Shown piece after piece: positions 24,823 through 34,219 of a stretch of 64,000 nucleotides of DNA. This DNA comes from Virgibacillus phasianinus (GTDB lineage Bacteria > Bacillota > Bacilli > Bacillales > Amphibacillaceae): contig NZ_CP022315.1 of the NCBI RefSeq assembly GCF_002216775.1, forward strand, positions 1,302,001 to 1,366,000, in the 5' to 3' direction. The notes beneath the pieces were generated by a model, which worked only from the letters and a program-made list of their open reading frames with translations, did no database searches and was not told where the DNA came from. The position numbers and the translations under genes were made by a program. Numbering within the stretch: position 1 is the first letter of the stretch; each line of letters opens with the position of its first letter.

Positions 24823-26562
24823 ATGCAAATTATCGTGGATAAAAATGTTGCGTGTACGATGCGGGATGGTACTGTGCTTTATGCTGACATATACCGTCCC
24901 AATGAAGATGGAGAGTTTCCTGTTTTACTTACTCGCCTACCTTACAGTAAGGATCTGCCTTATTATTCCCACCGGTATCTTGATACAAACAGGCTAGTTG
25001 AAAATGGCTATATTGTAATTATTCAGGACGTAAGAGGACGTTTTCAATCAGAAGGTGAATTTATACCATTCATGGATGAAGCAAACGATGGTTACGACAC
25101 AGTGGAGTGGGCGGCGTCATTGCCGTATTCTTCAGGAAAGGTGGGCATGTTTGGCCTTTCTTACTATGGCTTCACACAATTGTTAGCAGCATCTAAACGC
25201 CCGCCAAGTCTAGAAGCTATATTTCCAGCTCAGACGCTAAGCGATCAGAGACATGGCAATTTCTATTATCATGGTGCATTTGGATTAGGCGGATCGGAAA
25301 CGTGGGTGCTTGAATCAATTGCACCTGATCTTATTAAAAGAAAGCACAAGGATCCTGACTTGTATCATAAGAAGATGAAACAATTGGCAACAAGCTGTGA
25401 TTATATCGAGGAATGGTACCGCCATAAACCAATTAAGGAATATCTCCCTTTGAAAGAACTTGATGTTGCAGACTATTTCTTTAATCAGCTTGAACGGGAA
25501 ATAGATGATGAGAGCTGGCTTGAAACTAGTGTGGCAGATAAATATGATCAGATGAATGTCCCTGCCTACCATCTTGGTGGATGGTACGATAGCCTGCTTG
25601 GCTCAACGATTGAAAATTATATAGGAATGGCAGCAAAAGCAGATGGGGACACGGCACGCAAAAATCAGAAATTTATCATCGGCCCCTGGGCGCATGGGGA
25701 TTTTGGGTCCGTTATCGGTGACCGGAAATTCGGCTCACATGCCTCAGAGGACTGGATCGACCATAAGGAGGACTTAACCACCCTTCACATTCGCTGGTTT
25801 GACTATTGGTTGAAGGGAAAGAATCCGCAAATATTGGAGGAAGCTCCGGTTAAAATCTTTGTCATGGGTGTTAACCAATGGCGTAATGAAAAAGAGTGGC
25901 CACTTGCGCGCACCAGTTATGTACCATATTATTTGCACAGCCGAGGCAATGCTAACACACGTGCCGGCGATGGGGAAATATCAACAAAAAAACCGGGAAC
26001 AGAACCAGAGGATAACTTTGTTTATAATCCCGAAAATCCGGTGCCCTCAAATGGTGGTGGGACATTGTATGACGGTATAAATACAACAGGTCCACATGAC
26101 CAACGTGAACTAGAGGACAGGGAAGATGTATTAGTTTATTCAACAGGGCAGTTGCAGGAACAGGTTGAGGTTACCGGACCAATTAAGGTTAAACTGTGGG
26201 CCTCTACCAATGCCAAAGACACTGATTTCGCCGCAAAGCTCGTCGATGTTATGCCAGATGGCACAGCATTTAACTTAACCGATGGAATTGTTCGCGCCAG
26301 GTACCGTAATGGCTATGTTCCTGAAGCCGATTTGAACGGAGAAGTGACCCAGTATGAGATTGATCTCTGGGCAACAAGTAATGTATTTCTCCCGGGACAC
26401 CAAATAAGGGTTGAAATCTCATCCAGTAATTTTCCCCGGTTTGATACTAACCTTAATACTGGTAAAACTATGATGAACAGTACTAAGACAAAGAAAGCCA
26501 ATCAAACAATCTATCATAATGAAAAATATCCATCACATATTATTCTCCCGGTTATTCCATAA
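24823..26562 (+). CDS. CocE/NonD family hydrolase (peptidase S15-like)
   Basis: 579 residues, alpha/beta hydrolase with a C-terminal jelly-roll as in cocaine esterase and X-Pro dipeptidyl peptidases. The nucleophile elbow is GLSYYG (Ser113); later GGWYDSLLGSTIENY likely provides the Asp and IGPWAHGDFG the His. No signal peptide, so cytoplasmic. It hydrolyses an ester or amide of unknown identity. Its position right after the carnitine importer suggests acyl-carnitine or choline esters as substrates, which is inference. Ribosome site AAGGAGGC. Confidence 0.88.
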   Translation: MQIIVDKNVACTMRDGTVLYADIYRPNEDGEFPVLLTRLPYSKDLPYYSHRYLDTNRLVENGYIVIIQDVRGRFQSEGEFIPFMDEANDGYDTVEWAASLPYSSGKVGMFGLSYYGFTQLLAASKRPPSLEAIFPAQTLSDQRHGNFYYHGAFGLGGSETWVLESIAPDLIKRKHKDPDLYHKKMKQLATSCDYIEEWYRHKPIKEYLPLKELDVADYFFNQLEREIDDESWLETSVADKYDQMNVPAYHLGGWYDSLLGSTIENYIGMAAKADGDTARKNQKFIIGPWAHGDFGSVIGDRKFGSHASEDWIDHKEDLTTLHIRWFDYWLKGKNPQILEEAPVKIFVMGVNQWRNEKEWPLARTSYVPYYLHSRGNANTRAGDGEISTKKPGTEPEDNFVYNPENPVPSNGGGTLYDGINTTGPHDQRELEDREDVLVYSTGQLQEQVEVTGPIKVKLWASTNAKDTDFAAKLVDVMPDGTAFNLTDGIVRARYRNGYVPEADLNGEVTQYEIDLWATSNVFLPGHQIRVEISSSNFPRFDTNLNTGKTMMNSTKTKKANQTIYHNEKYPSHIILPVIP

Positions 26563-26600
26563 GATAATAACGGATGCTGATGCATATTTTACCATAACAA

Positions 26601-26645
26601 AAAACAGGTGGAGTCATTAAATTGATGATTTCCACCTGTTTTATT
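26601..26645. terminator. Bidirectional terminator
   Basis: AAAACAGGTGGA (26601-26612) pairs with TCCACCTGTTTT (26631-26642), with further pairing inside. It lies between the convergent hydrolase and FUSC genes and overlaps the last codons of the latter. Confidence 0.85.
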
Positions 26646-28812
26646 TTATTTCGGCGCCTAAATCATGGCCAAGCGCGACAATGGACTGATTGATTCGCCA
26701 TACATAATAAAGATGGTGAATAAGATCACGATGGGATTGATCCCTGCTTGGAGCAAGGCGTTCTATTTGTTCCCGTTCTTCTTTTAAATTGTAAAGGATG
26801 CCACCGCGTTCTGTTCGTTTTAAAAGTTTGCGAAGTGTTTCCATGTTATAATCTATTTTCTCTTCCACTTCCTTGAACCTTTCGCCTAACTCATCCGGAT
26901 ATTCAAAGTCCCCGCGATAGGCCGAAGCGACCAAGTGTTTCGCATAATAGTTAATTGCTGTCAAAATGGTAATCCAGCGTGCAATCCCTGAGTTACGGAT
27001 TGTTTCGGGACGATTTAGTAAGGGGCTTGCCTCATCCTCAACGGCTTGGAGCTTTTGATCTAAGGTAAATGCACGGTCAGCAAGCTCTTTTACGTAAACA
27101 TCTTCTCGAAAACTTCGCACATAGTCGCTTACATAAGGCTTTAGTTCGTCTAAATAGTCATCAATACTGTCCGCTACTTTGTCTTTTGTCTTTTTTGGGA
27201 AGATGATCATTGATACAGCGAAAGCAATAACAGCTCCGGCAATTGTATCGATAACACGTGCGCCAATTAATTGGAAACTGACTCCGCCCAGTAAGATATC
27301 GTACATAAAGGCGATAAGCATTGTAATAAACATGCTCATAATAGTGTAGGAAACAGTAACAAGATAAAACGCAAAAAAGATAACGGAAAATAGTAGCACC
27401 AGTTCAACTGCCGAATGGCCGGAAATCAACTTAGCCAGCCCAAACCCCAGCACGGCACCGATAATTGTGCCAAACGACCGTTGAAAGCCTTTTATATAGG
27501 TTCTTCCAATTGACTCAGTCCCAAGAAGCACAATAAATGCTGTAAGTAATACCCAATATGGCTGGGTAGGAGAGATAATTTGACCGATAATAATAGCTAT
27601 TGTGCCCGCAACGACGGCTTGATAGGCCTTTTTCGTTGAAGGCTTTAGTTCCTTTTTATCATCATCTGTGTCCTCTTCATCGTTATCATCTTCGGCTTCG
27701 TCTTGATCATCCGCAACGATTTTACCTTCCCTCAACGATTGCTGAATGGTAATTGCCCCTTCAACGACATGGTTGGCAATAGATTCAATTCGGCGTATCA
27801 GAAAGACCCATCCCTTTGGTTTTTCCTTCCCATTAAGTAGATCCCTTACCACTAGGCGCAGCGCTTGAACCGCAGTTTCCGCTTCCTGTAAATTACGAAT
27901 ATCATAGTTTTGTGCGAGGACCCTGGCATCGCGAAGAGACTTTATTACCCAAACGAGTATACGTCTAAGCTCTACTATTTCCAGTGCATCCGCCTTTTTC
28001 AGGTTTTTAACCGAGTCTACCAAGGTTTCAATAAGCATGCCTGTATCAAATAAATACAATCGGAGTTGGGAGGTTTCAAGTCCAGGCCATAGATCCTTTA
28101 CATCTTTCGTATTTAAATCGTTGGCAACGGCCCGTCCATAGTCACGCAATTTCCTTGCACTTTTTTCTACATGAGCCAATCGTGTTTCGCTTGGCTCAGA
28201 ATCCTGAATGGCTTTGATTAGAATATTTAACGTAAGGTTACTTTGAATATGATAAGACCTCATACTCCTGTTTAATGTTTGCGCTGAGTTTTTAAAAATG
28301 ATGAAGTTGTATAGGAACGCATAAATTATGCCAATAGCAATCCCCATGTAAAACCATGGAAGCTGATTTGCTGCGAGCTGTAAAACAGAGGAAATATAGA
28401 CTGTAATAAATCCAATCATACAAATGGAGAAATATCGGACACCAAATCTAGAAAAATAAAAGGCGCTGAAAATGACAAGAATCATCACGATATCAATATA
28501 GTAAAAGCTGCCTGATAAAAGGGAACCAGTGGTTATCCCGCATGCTGCCGAAATACCAAGTATTCCAGTCGTTATTTTCTTTCCTTTATCTGTTTCATCC
28601 ATGACGATCATAATTCCCATCATTCCAGCCATTCCAGAGACGATTGCGGGAGTAAGAAGACTGTTTCCGGATAAACGCAAGATCAATAATGTAGTAAAGA
28701 CAGATGAGATTAAACTGATTGTCGCCTTTCCAGCCTTCTGAAAGCGAATACGTCCAGGATCTGAAGCAAGCAGCCTTCCAAGCCAGTGGTGTTTAATATG
28801 TAAGTTTGCCAT
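26641..28812 (-). CDS. FUSC family membrane protein (aromatic acid exporter-like)
   Basis: 723 residues with the duplicated layout of the fusaric-acid-resistance/YccS type: two sets of about six membrane helices (about residues 25-185 and 405-540) separated by soluble helical regions, and a soluble C-terminus. A very acidic linker (DEAEDDNDEEDTDDD) lies at about residues 375-390, just before the second membrane block. Relatives export aromatic or hydroxylated acids; the substrate here is unknown. It is monocistronic, start ATG after GAGTGGTGAATAA. Confidence 0.82.
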   Translation of the reverse strand: MANLHIKHHWLGRLLASDPGRIRFQKAGKATISLISSVFTTLLILRLSGNSLLTPAIVSGMAGMMGIMIVMDETDKGKKITTGILGISAACGITTGSLLSGSFYYIDIVMILVIFSAFYFSRFGVRYFSICMIGFITVYISSVLQLAANQLPWFYMGIAIGIIYAFLYNFIIFKNSAQTLNRSMRSYHIQSNLTLNILIKAIQDSEPSETRLAHVEKSARKLRDYGRAVANDLNTKDVKDLWPGLETSQLRLYLFDTGMLIETLVDSVKNLKKADALEIVELRRILVWVIKSLRDARVLAQNYDIRNLQEAETAVQALRLVVRDLLNGKEKPKGWVFLIRRIESIANHVVEGAITIQQSLREGKIVADDQDEAEDDNDEEDTDDDKKELKPSTKKAYQAVVAGTIAIIIGQIISPTQPYWVLLTAFIVLLGTESIGRTYIKGFQRSFGTIIGAVLGFGLAKLISGHSAVELVLLFSVIFFAFYLVTVSYTIMSMFITMLIAFMYDILLGGVSFQLIGARVIDTIAGAVIAFAVSMIIFPKKTKDKVADSIDDYLDELKPYVSDYVRSFREDVYVKELADRAFTLDQKLQAVEDEASPLLNRPETIRNSGIARWITILTAINYYAKHLVASAYRGDFEYPDELGERFKEVEEKIDYNMETLRKLLKRTERGGILYNLKEEREQIERLAPSRDQSHRDLIHHLYYVWRINQSIVALGHDLGAEIK

Positions 28813-28993
28813 TTATTCACCACTCTTTCCGATGATAGATGTGTTCTTTATATTAACACTAGTTCAGTCATGCAAGCGAACAATTTGGATGACTGGGAAG
28901 GAAATGTTACCTTAATGTCGAATAACTATTATTATGAGGATGCATAAATAACACACATAATGAATAACTTAGAATCTTGGGAGGTATGCAAAG

Positions 28994-29620
28994 ATGATTG
29001 CAGGTAATGATTATGTAGAAAAACAGAACGTAATTTCTGTAAAAGAAAACGATAGTATGGAACATGCATTAGCCAAATTGAGAGAATCAGGTTTCCGGTG
29101 CATACCAGTATTAGATGAATCGGAAACTAAGTTCGTCGGCAATATTTATAAGGTCCATGTTTTGGAATATGAAAAAGAGAATTCGTTGAATAACCATGTC
29201 AAAGAACTTGTTAAAAATAAGGAAGGCTATGTAAATGATGAAGATGCTTTCTTCAAAGTATTTTTTAGTATTAAACGGTTGCCGTATCTTGCGGTTGTGA
29301 ATACAGCTGGAGATTTCCTTGGAATTTTAACACACGCGAATGTCATTAAAGTATTAGAAGATGCCTGGGGTGTAAATAACGGGAGCTACTCACTGACAAT
29401 CGGCACAGTTGAGTTTGCTGGTGCATTGACAAAGATGTTGAAAGTGATTAATAAGCATTGCAACGTGCAAAGTGTTATTTCATTAAACAATAACTCCAAA
29501 TATGCCAGAAGAGTTTGTATCGTACTTCCTGAAGGTATCGAGATGAATACAGTAGAGAAAATTAAAAAGGAATTGTATAAAATTAACTTCATTGTTACAG
29601 ATGTAGAACAATTGAATTAG
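28994..29620 (+). CDS. CBS-ACT domain protein, CbpA-like
   Basis: 208 residues: two CBS motifs (about 8-60 and 70-125; GFRCIPVLDESETKFVGNIY and RLPYLAVVNTAGDFLGILT) followed by a C-terminal ACT-like domain (about 135-205). This arrangement matches the Listeria c-di-AMP-binding protein CbpA and resembles AcuB. It is probably a nucleotide-sensing regulatory protein. It sits alone upstream of the CstR regulon with its own terminator. CbpA identity is moderately supported; the ligand is not shown by sequence. Confidence 0.75.
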   Translation: MIAGNDYVEKQNVISVKENDSMEHALAKLRESGFRCIPVLDESETKFVGNIYKVHVLEYEKENSLNNHVKELVKNKEGYVNDEDAFFKVFFSIKRLPYLAVVNTAGDFLGILTHANVIKVLEDAWGVNNGSYSLTIGTVEFAGALTKMLKVINKHCNVQSVISLNNNSKYARRVCIVLPEGIEMNTVEKIKKELYKINFIVTDVEQLN

Positions 29621-29656
29621 GCAGAAAAGCGGCAGGTTCTAGGAGCCGCAGCCGGA

Positions 29657-29689
29657 AAGAAAAGAGCCAATAAAGGCTCTTTTCTTTTG
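29657..29689 (+). terminator. Terminator of the CBS-ACT gene
   Basis: GAAAAGAGCC (29659-29668) pairs with GGCTCTTTTC (29675-29684), followed by TTTTGG. Confidence 0.85.
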
Positions 29690-29690
29690 G

Positions 29691-29719
29691 TTGACAGATT
29701 ACCCATAGGGGTATATTGT
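29691..29719 (+). promoter_or_regulatory. cstR promoter with CstR-like operator
   Basis: -35 TTGACA (29691-29696) and -10 TATTGT (29714-29719), spacer 17. The spacer holds TTACCC-ATAG-GGGTAT (29699-29714), the inverted GC-centred repeat expected for CsoR/CstR-family repressors. Autoregulation is therefore likely. Confidence 0.7.
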
Positions 29720-29759
29720 AGAGGTTGTAAACAAGGACAAACGATTGGAGGGTTTGCTA

Positions 29760-30020
29760 TTGAAGTATGATGAAAAAGTACAAAACAGGGTGAAACGTAT
29801 AGAGGGTCAGGTTAGGGGTTTGTTGAAGATGATGGAGGAAGATAAAGAATGCAAAGATGTAGTTTCCCAAATGACTGCTGTACGAAATGCGGTGGACCGG
29901 ACAGCTGCTTTAATTGTCAGCACAAATCTGGAACAATGTATTCGTGAAGAAGAGGAAAATGGGAAAAGCTCTGAAGACCTAATAAAAGAAGCAGTTAATC
30001 TGCTTGTTAAAAGCAGATAA
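29760..30020 (+). CDS. cstR: CstR-type persulfide-sensing repressor (CsoR family)
   Basis: 86 residues of the CsoR/RcnR fold. From the TTG at 29760 (seven bases after GGAGGG) the two cysteines fall at positions 31 and 60, the same as in Staphylococcus CstR. The His of copper-binding CsoR proteins is Asn here (NLEQC), so copper sensing is unlikely and persulfide sensing is expected. An upstream in-frame TTG at 29745 overlaps the ribosome site and is rejected. Targets are inferred to be the sulfur genes downstream, each of which has a related operator. Confidence 0.9.
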   Translation: MKYDEKVQNRVKRIEGQVRGLLKMMEEDKECKDVVSQMTAVRNAVDRTAALIVSTNLEQCIREEEENGKSSEDLIKEAVNLLVKSR

Positions 30021-30049
30021 GGGTGAGTTGTGATTTTCACCTTTTTTTA
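30021..30049 (+). terminator. Weak terminator after cstR
   Basis: GGTGA (30022-30026) pairs with TCACC (30037-30041), followed by TTTTTTT. The short stem makes it leaky at best. Confidence 0.5.
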
Positions 30050-30058
30050 ATAAAATAA

Positions 30059-30085
30059 ATACCCATACGTGTGTATGTATATAAT
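30059..30085 (+). promoter_or_regulatory. Promoter of the DsrE-like gene with partial CstR-like site
   Basis: ATACCC-ATACGT-GTGTAT (30059-30076) resembles the CstR operator but with a six-base spacer and one arm mismatch. A perfect -10 TATAAT lies at 30080-30085, so a bound repressor would block it. Confidence 0.5.
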
Positions 30086-30104
30086 GAAAAGGAAGGGAAT
30101 GTAA

Positions 30105-30584
30105 ATGTCCGAAAATAAGAAAACAACCATTGTGTTATTTAGTGGTGATTATGACAAAGCAATGGCAGCCTATATTATCGCAAATGGTGCTGCAGCATAT
30201 GACCATGAGGTAACCATTTTCCATACATTTTGGGGACTAAATGCATTACGTAAAGATGCACAAATTCCAGTTAAAAAAGGATTTAAGGAAAAGCTGTTTG
30301 GCAAAATGATGCCGAGAGGTTCTGATAAAATGGGACTTTCCAAGATGAACTATTTTGGAATGGGTCAAAAAATGATAAAGAGTGTTATGAAAAAGCACCG
30401 TGCTGTACCTCTTCCACAGTTAGTTGAAATGGCGCAGGAGCAGGGGGTAAAATTAATTGCATGTACGATGACAATGGATCTGCTGGGGTTGCAAAAAGAG
30501 GAATTACTCGATCAGATAGAATATGGAGGTGTCGCAGCTTATATCGGTGATGCGGAAAACGGGAATATTAGCTTGTTTATTTAA
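30105..30584 (+). CDS. DsrE/DsrF-like sulfurtransferase-associated protein
   Basis: 159 residues of the DsrE/DsrF/DsrH-like (YchN) superfamily: TTIVLFSGDYDKAMAAYIIA at the N-terminus, AAAYDHEVTIFHTFWGLN, and a conserved Cys in LIACTMTMDLLG (Cys120). Members carry sulfane sulfur on this Cys, consistent with a place in a persulfide-handling regulon. Start ATG follows GGAAGGGAATGTAA. It is downstream of cstR and upstream of two rhodaneses. Confidence 0.85.
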   Translation: MSENKKTTIVLFSGDYDKAMAAYIIANGAAAYDHEVTIFHTFWGLNALRKDAQIPVKKGFKEKLFGKMMPRGSDKMGLSKMNYFGMGQKMIKSVMKKHRAVPLPQLVEMAQEQGVKLIACTMTMDLLGLQKEELLDQIEYGGVAAYIGDAENGNISLFI

Positions 30585-30602
30585 ATTTTTTTCAAAAACA
30601 AT

Positions 30603-30618
30603 ATACCCCAACCGGTAT
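30603..30618 (+). promoter_or_regulatory. CstR-like operator before the rhodanese operon
   Basis: ATACCC-CAAC-CGGTAT, same arm sequence and four-base spacer as the cstR operator. It lies 29 bp before the rhodanese start, with TATAAA (30624-30629) next to it as a possible -10. Confidence 0.65.
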
Positions 30619-30646
30619 ATGTGTATAAATTGTTGGAGGGATAAAA

Positions 30647-30946
30647 ATGAAGGAAATCACGGCAAAAGAACTAGCCTTAAAATTAAAGAACGAAACGAAC
30701 ATCAGCGTTATCGATGTTCGGGAGGATGAAGAGGTTGCGCAAGGAATCATTCCAAATGCTAAACACATTCCATTAGGTCAACTACCAGACCGATTGGATG
30801 AAATTGATAAACATCAAGCCCATTATATGGTTTGTCGTTCGGGCGGAAGAAGCGGGAAGGCCTGTTCATTTCTTTCGGGAAAGGGGTATGACGTAACGAA
30901 TATGGCTGGTGGAATGCTGGCTTTTGAAGATGATGTGCAAAAATAA
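30647..30946 (+). CDS. Single-domain rhodanese (sulfurtransferase)
   Basis: 99 residues; rhodanese fold with VIDVREDEEVAQGIIPNAKH and the active-site loop CRSGGRS, catalytic Cys63. It moves sulfane sulfur between persulfide carriers such as glutathione/bacillithiol persulfide, TusA or DsrE-like proteins. First gene of the operon 30647-33176, preceded by a CstR-like operator; start ATG after GGAGGGATAAAA. Confidence 0.9.
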   Translation: MKEITAKELALKLKNETNISVIDVREDEEVAQGIIPNAKHIPLGQLPDRLDEIDKHQAHYMVCRSGGRSGKACSFLSGKGYDVTNMAGGMLAFEDDVQK

Positions 30947-30970
30947 AAGTGAATCTGGAGGAGATATAGG

Positions 30971-32104
30971 ATGTCAACAACAATAACTGCAAATAAGTTG
31001 GCAAAAAAAATTGTGAATCAAGAAGATGTTTTTATTCTGGACGTACGCAATAAAGATGAATTTGAAAAGTGGAAAATTGAAGGCAAACAGGTAACAATCA
31101 TGAACGAACCATATTTCAATTTATTAGATGGTGTTGAGACTATAGCTAATCAATTACAAAAAGATCAAGAGGTTATCGTTGTTTGTGCCAAAGGTGGATC
31201 ATCACAAATGGTCGCTTTAGAACTAGAAGAAGCGGGATTCACCAATGTTTTTGATTTGAAAGGCGGCATGAAGGCCTGGAGTGAGCATTTGGAGCCGGTA
31301 AAAGTTGGTACTTTACAGGATGGTGGAAGTATCTATCAATTTGTGCGACTTGGTAAAGGTTGCCTTTCCTATGTAATTGAATCACACGGTGAAGCTCTTA
31401 TCGTCGATCCAAGCCGAATGATCGAACAATATGAAATGTTCGTAGCTGATCGAGGAATTCAAATTGGCCATGTAATTGACACACATCTACATGCTGACCA
31501 TATCTCAGGTGGACATAGACTTGCTGAAAAGACTGGGGCAGCATACTATCTGCCGCCAAAGGATGCAATGGAAGTAACATTTGACTATACAGCATTAGAA
31601 GAAGGAAACGATATTATTATTGGAAACACAACCGTTAAGGTGAATCCTATTTATTCACCGGGTCACACATTAGGCAGTACGTCATTAATTATCGATGATA
31701 GGTATTTATTAACAGGGGATATCTTGTTTGTTGAATCAATTGGTCGACCGGATCTGGCAGGTAAAGCAGCAGATTGGGTTTCGGATCTTCGCGATACACT
31801 TTATTATCGCTACAAAGAATTAGCGGATGACCTTATTGTTTTACCAGCACATTATTCGTTTTTAAAAGAATTAGCTGACGATGGGAAAGTTTCCGCCCGG
31901 TTAGGCGATCTCTACCAAACAAATGCAGGGCTGCAGATAAACGATGAAAATGAATTTAGAAAAATGGTGACTGAAAATCTGCCTGATCAGCCAAACGCCT
32001 ATCAGGAAATTCGTAAGACAAATATGGGGAAAATCAATCCAAAGGAAGAACAACAAAAGGAAATGGAAATTGGGCCAAACCATTGTGCGGTTCACGAAAA
32101 CTAA
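30971..32104 (+). CDS. Rhodanese-metallo-beta-lactamase fusion, persulfide dioxygenase-like
   Basis: 377 residues. N-terminal rhodanese domain (about 1-110; active-site Cys72 in VVCAKGGSS) and C-terminal ETHE1/CstB-like metallo-beta-lactamase domain (about 120-340) with [12 protein letters not shown] (His172, His174, Asp176, His177), the SPGHTLGS loop, TGDILF and LPAHYS. It should oxidise low-molecular-weight persulfides to sulfite and transfer sulfur. In Staphylococcus CstB the dioxygenase domain comes first and a rhodanese last; here the order is rhodanese then dioxygenase. It is followed by TusA and a TauE exporter that would remove the sulfite. Confidence 0.88.
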   Translation: MSTTITANKLAKKIVNQEDVFILDVRNKDEFEKWKIEGKQVTIMNEPYFNLLDGVETIANQLQKDQEVIVVCAKGGSSQMVALELEEAGFTNVFDLKGGMKAWSEHLEPVKVGTLQDGGSIYQFVRLGKGCLSYVIESHGEALIVDPSRMIEQYEMFVADRGIQIGHVIDTHLHADHISGGHRLAEKTGAAYYLPPKDAMEVTFDYTALEEGNDIIIGNTTVKVNPIYSPGHTLGSTSLIIDDRYLLTGDILFVESIGRPDLAGKAADWVSDLRDTLYYRYKELADDLIVLPAHYSFLKELADDGKVSARLGDLYQTNAGLQINDENEFRKMVTENLPDQPNAYQEIRKTNMGKINPKEEQQKEMEIGPNHCAVHEN

Positions 32105-32117
32105 GGAGGAAATAGAG

Positions 32118-32345
32118 ATGAATACAGCAAAAGTATTAGACGCAAAAGGATTAGCATGTCCAATGCCGATTGTTAAAACAAAGAAAGCAATTGCGGAAGT
32201 CAATTCTGGTGAAGTGTTAGAGGTCCACACTACTGACAAAGGAGCTAAAAGTGATTTAGCCGCCTGGGCTAAATCAGGTGGCCATGAATTATTAAAGGAA
32301 ACAGAAGAGGATGGGGTACTCAAATTTTGGATTAAAAAAGCATAG
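32118..32345 (+). CDS. tusA: TusA-like sulfur carrier
   Basis: 75 residues with the TusA signature LDAKGLACPMPIVKTKKA; the sulfur-carrying Cys is residue 14 of the CPxP motif. ATG 32118 follows AAGGAGGAAATAG and is preferred over an earlier in-frame codon inside the previous gene. It accepts persulfide sulfur from the neighbouring rhodaneses. Confidence 0.92.
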   Translation: MNTAKVLDAKGLACPMPIVKTKKAIAEVNSGEVLEVHTTDKGAKSDLAAWAKSGGHELLKETEEDGVLKFWIKKA

Positions 32346-32390
32346 TGGGGCAACCCATTTGGTTTTTACTTTTTAGCTGGGGGATGAACA

Positions 32391-33176
32391 ATGGAGTATA
32401 GTATTTTATTTATTATTACCATTTTTCTTATTGGTTTCATCGGTTCCTTTATATCAGGAATGGTAGGAATCGGCGGAGCCATTATTAATTTTCCTATGTT
32501 GCTATATATTCCAGCTCTTTTAGGTGTCGTCCAGTTTAGTTCGTATGAGGTTTCGGGTATAACAGCTATTCAGGTGCTTTTTGCAACTATTGGTGGTGTA
32601 TGGGCATACCGGAAAGGCGGGTATTTAAATAAAACTATTATTGGGTATATGGGAAGTAGTATTTTAATTGGCAGTTTGGCTGGAGGCTTCTTCTCGTCGG
32701 ATATGACGGAGGAGTCAATAAATCTAGTTTATGGAGTACTGGCTTTACTTGCTGTAGCTATGATGATCGTTCCTAAAAAGGAAGCTGTTGAAGATTCATT
32801 TGACGCGCGCAATTTTAATAGATGGTTAGGTGCAATACTTGCATTAGTTGTTGGTATAGGTGCAGGAATTGTCGGGGCAGGTGGGTCATTTTTGCTCGTT
32901 CCAATCATGCTTTCCCTGTTAAAGGTTCCTACTAGGATGACAATAGCCTCGTCTTTAGCCATAACATTTATATCATCTATTGGCTCGACAACTAGTAAAC
33001 TATTGACAGACCAAATTTTACTTTTCCCAGCAATTATTATGATTGCGGCAAGTTTAATCGCTTCCCCGCTGGGTGCGGGACTTGGAAAAAGAATGAATAC
33101 AAAGTATCTCCAATTAATCTTAGCAGTATTAATTTTAGGAACAGCATTAAAGGTGTGGCTTGAAATTTTTAGCTGA
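32391..33176 (+). CDS. TauE/SafE family sulfite exporter
   Basis: 261 residues, about eight membrane helices in two repeats, with [17 protein letters not shown] and [22 protein letters not shown] as the duplicated TauE motif. It likely exports sulfite or thiosulfate made by the dioxygenase upstream. Ends the CstR-type operon; no clear terminator before the methyltransferase gene 70 bp on. Confidence 0.88.
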   Translation: MEYSILFIITIFLIGFIGSFISGMVGIGGAIINFPMLLYIPALLGVVQFSSYEVSGITAIQVLFATIGGVWAYRKGGYLNKTIIGYMGSSILIGSLAGGFFSSDMTEESINLVYGVLALLAVAMMIVPKKEAVEDSFDARNFNRWLGAILALVVGIGAGIVGAGGSFLLVPIMLSLLKVPTRMTIASSLAITFISSIGSTTSKLLTDQILLFPAIIMIAASLIASPLGAGLGKRMNTKYLQLILAVLILGTALKVWLEIFS

Positions 33177-33246
33177 TTTGTTAACAGTTGTTTAGGTATA
33201 GCAATTTACGTGCGGGGTTAAGTTGAATAAAAAGGAGAGATTTAAT

Positions 33247-33813
33247 ATGTCAGATAAGCGGTTTGATCCAAAAAAGGCAGACAAATTATTTGCTGAAGAA
33301 CGAAGAAAGCTAATTCCTCCCGAAAAGGTGACGGAATATTTGCAGGTGGGGCAAGGTGACACAGTTGCGGATCTTGGCGCGGGGAATGGTTACTTCACTT
33401 TACCGATAGCACAAAGAACCAGTAAGACTGTTTACGCCGTTGATGTAGAACCAAAAATGCTTGAATTGTTGAAGGCTAATGCAAAGAATGAACAGCTCAC
33501 CAATATAAAATATGTCGTTAGCGATTTGGAGAATATCGGATTGGAAGATAATACTGTTAATAGAGTTTTTGTTGCATTTGTTATCCATGAGGTACCAGAC
33601 ATTGATAAGGTGCTGGGTGAAATGAAACGAATTTTGAAACCGGGCGGACAGATGGTACTGGTAGAGTGGGAAGCAATTGAGACTGAATCAGGCCCGCCGC
33701 TCCATCATCGAATTCCTTCCGAGAAAATGGTGGATATTATAAATAGGAACGGATTGCAGGCTGAGATCACTCATTTAAATCCTGCCAATTATTTAGTGAA
33801 AATAACTGCTTAG
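33247..33813 (+). CDS. Class I SAM-dependent methyltransferase
   Basis: 188 residues with SAM motifs VADLGAGNGYFTLPIA (about 40-55), YAVDVEPKMLELL, and the post-motif MKRILKPGGQMVLVEW. Substrate unknown; the sequence is close to UbiE/Methyltransf_11 types. ATG 33247 follows AAGGAGAG; an earlier TTG overlaps this site. It is followed 13 bp later by a DUF302 gene, and both may be read through from the sulfur operon. Confidence 0.85.
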   Translation: MSDKRFDPKKADKLFAEERRKLIPPEKVTEYLQVGQGDTVADLGAGNGYFTLPIAQRTSKTVYAVDVEPKMLELLKANAKNEQLTNIKYVVSDLENIGLEDNTVNRVFVAFVIHEVPDIDKVLGEMKRILKPGGQMVLVEWEAIETESGPPLHHRIPSEKMVDIINRNGLQAEITHLNPANYLVKITA

Positions 33814-33826
33814 AGGAGATGTGCTC

Positions 33827-34210
33827 ATGTTTCATTATACGGTGGAAACAAAGAAAACAATGGAAGAAGCTATTCAGGCATTGGAAAATAACTTGAAGAC
33901 AGAGGGTTTTGGAGTTCTATGGCAGTTTGATATTAAGGAGACACTGCAAAACAAAGGATTCGATTTCAATCAATCTTATCAAGTTTTAGAGGTATGCAGT
34001 CCGAAAGAGGCTTACCACATGTTAACGAAGAACCAAATGGTTGGCTATTTCCTTCCGTGCAAGATGGTTGTATATGAGGATACTGGAAAAATAAAAATTG
34101 GCATGCCCAGGCCAACTGTATTAGTGGAAATGGTTGAAGATGAATCAATAAAGGAAAAGGCAGCGGAAATTGAAAATAAGTTAATTGTCTGTATGGATCA
34201 AAGTATTTAA
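33827..34210 (+). CDS. DUF302 family protein
   Basis: 127 residues of the DUF302 fold: FHYTVETKKTMEEAIQALE, then FGVLWQFDIKETLQNKGFD, VLEVCSPKEAYHML and FLPCKMVVYED, all typical. Function unknown; the family is often near sulfur or redox genes. ATG 33827 is eight bases after GAGGAG and preferred over GTG 33821. A terminator follows. Confidence 0.85.
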   Translation: MFHYTVETKKTMEEAIQALENNLKTEGFGVLWQFDIKETLQNKGFDFNQSYQVLEVCSPKEAYHMLTKNQMVGYFLPCKMVVYEDTGKIKIGMPRPTVLVEMVEDESIKEKAAEIENKLIVCMDQSI

Positions 34211-34219
34211 TAATTGTTG

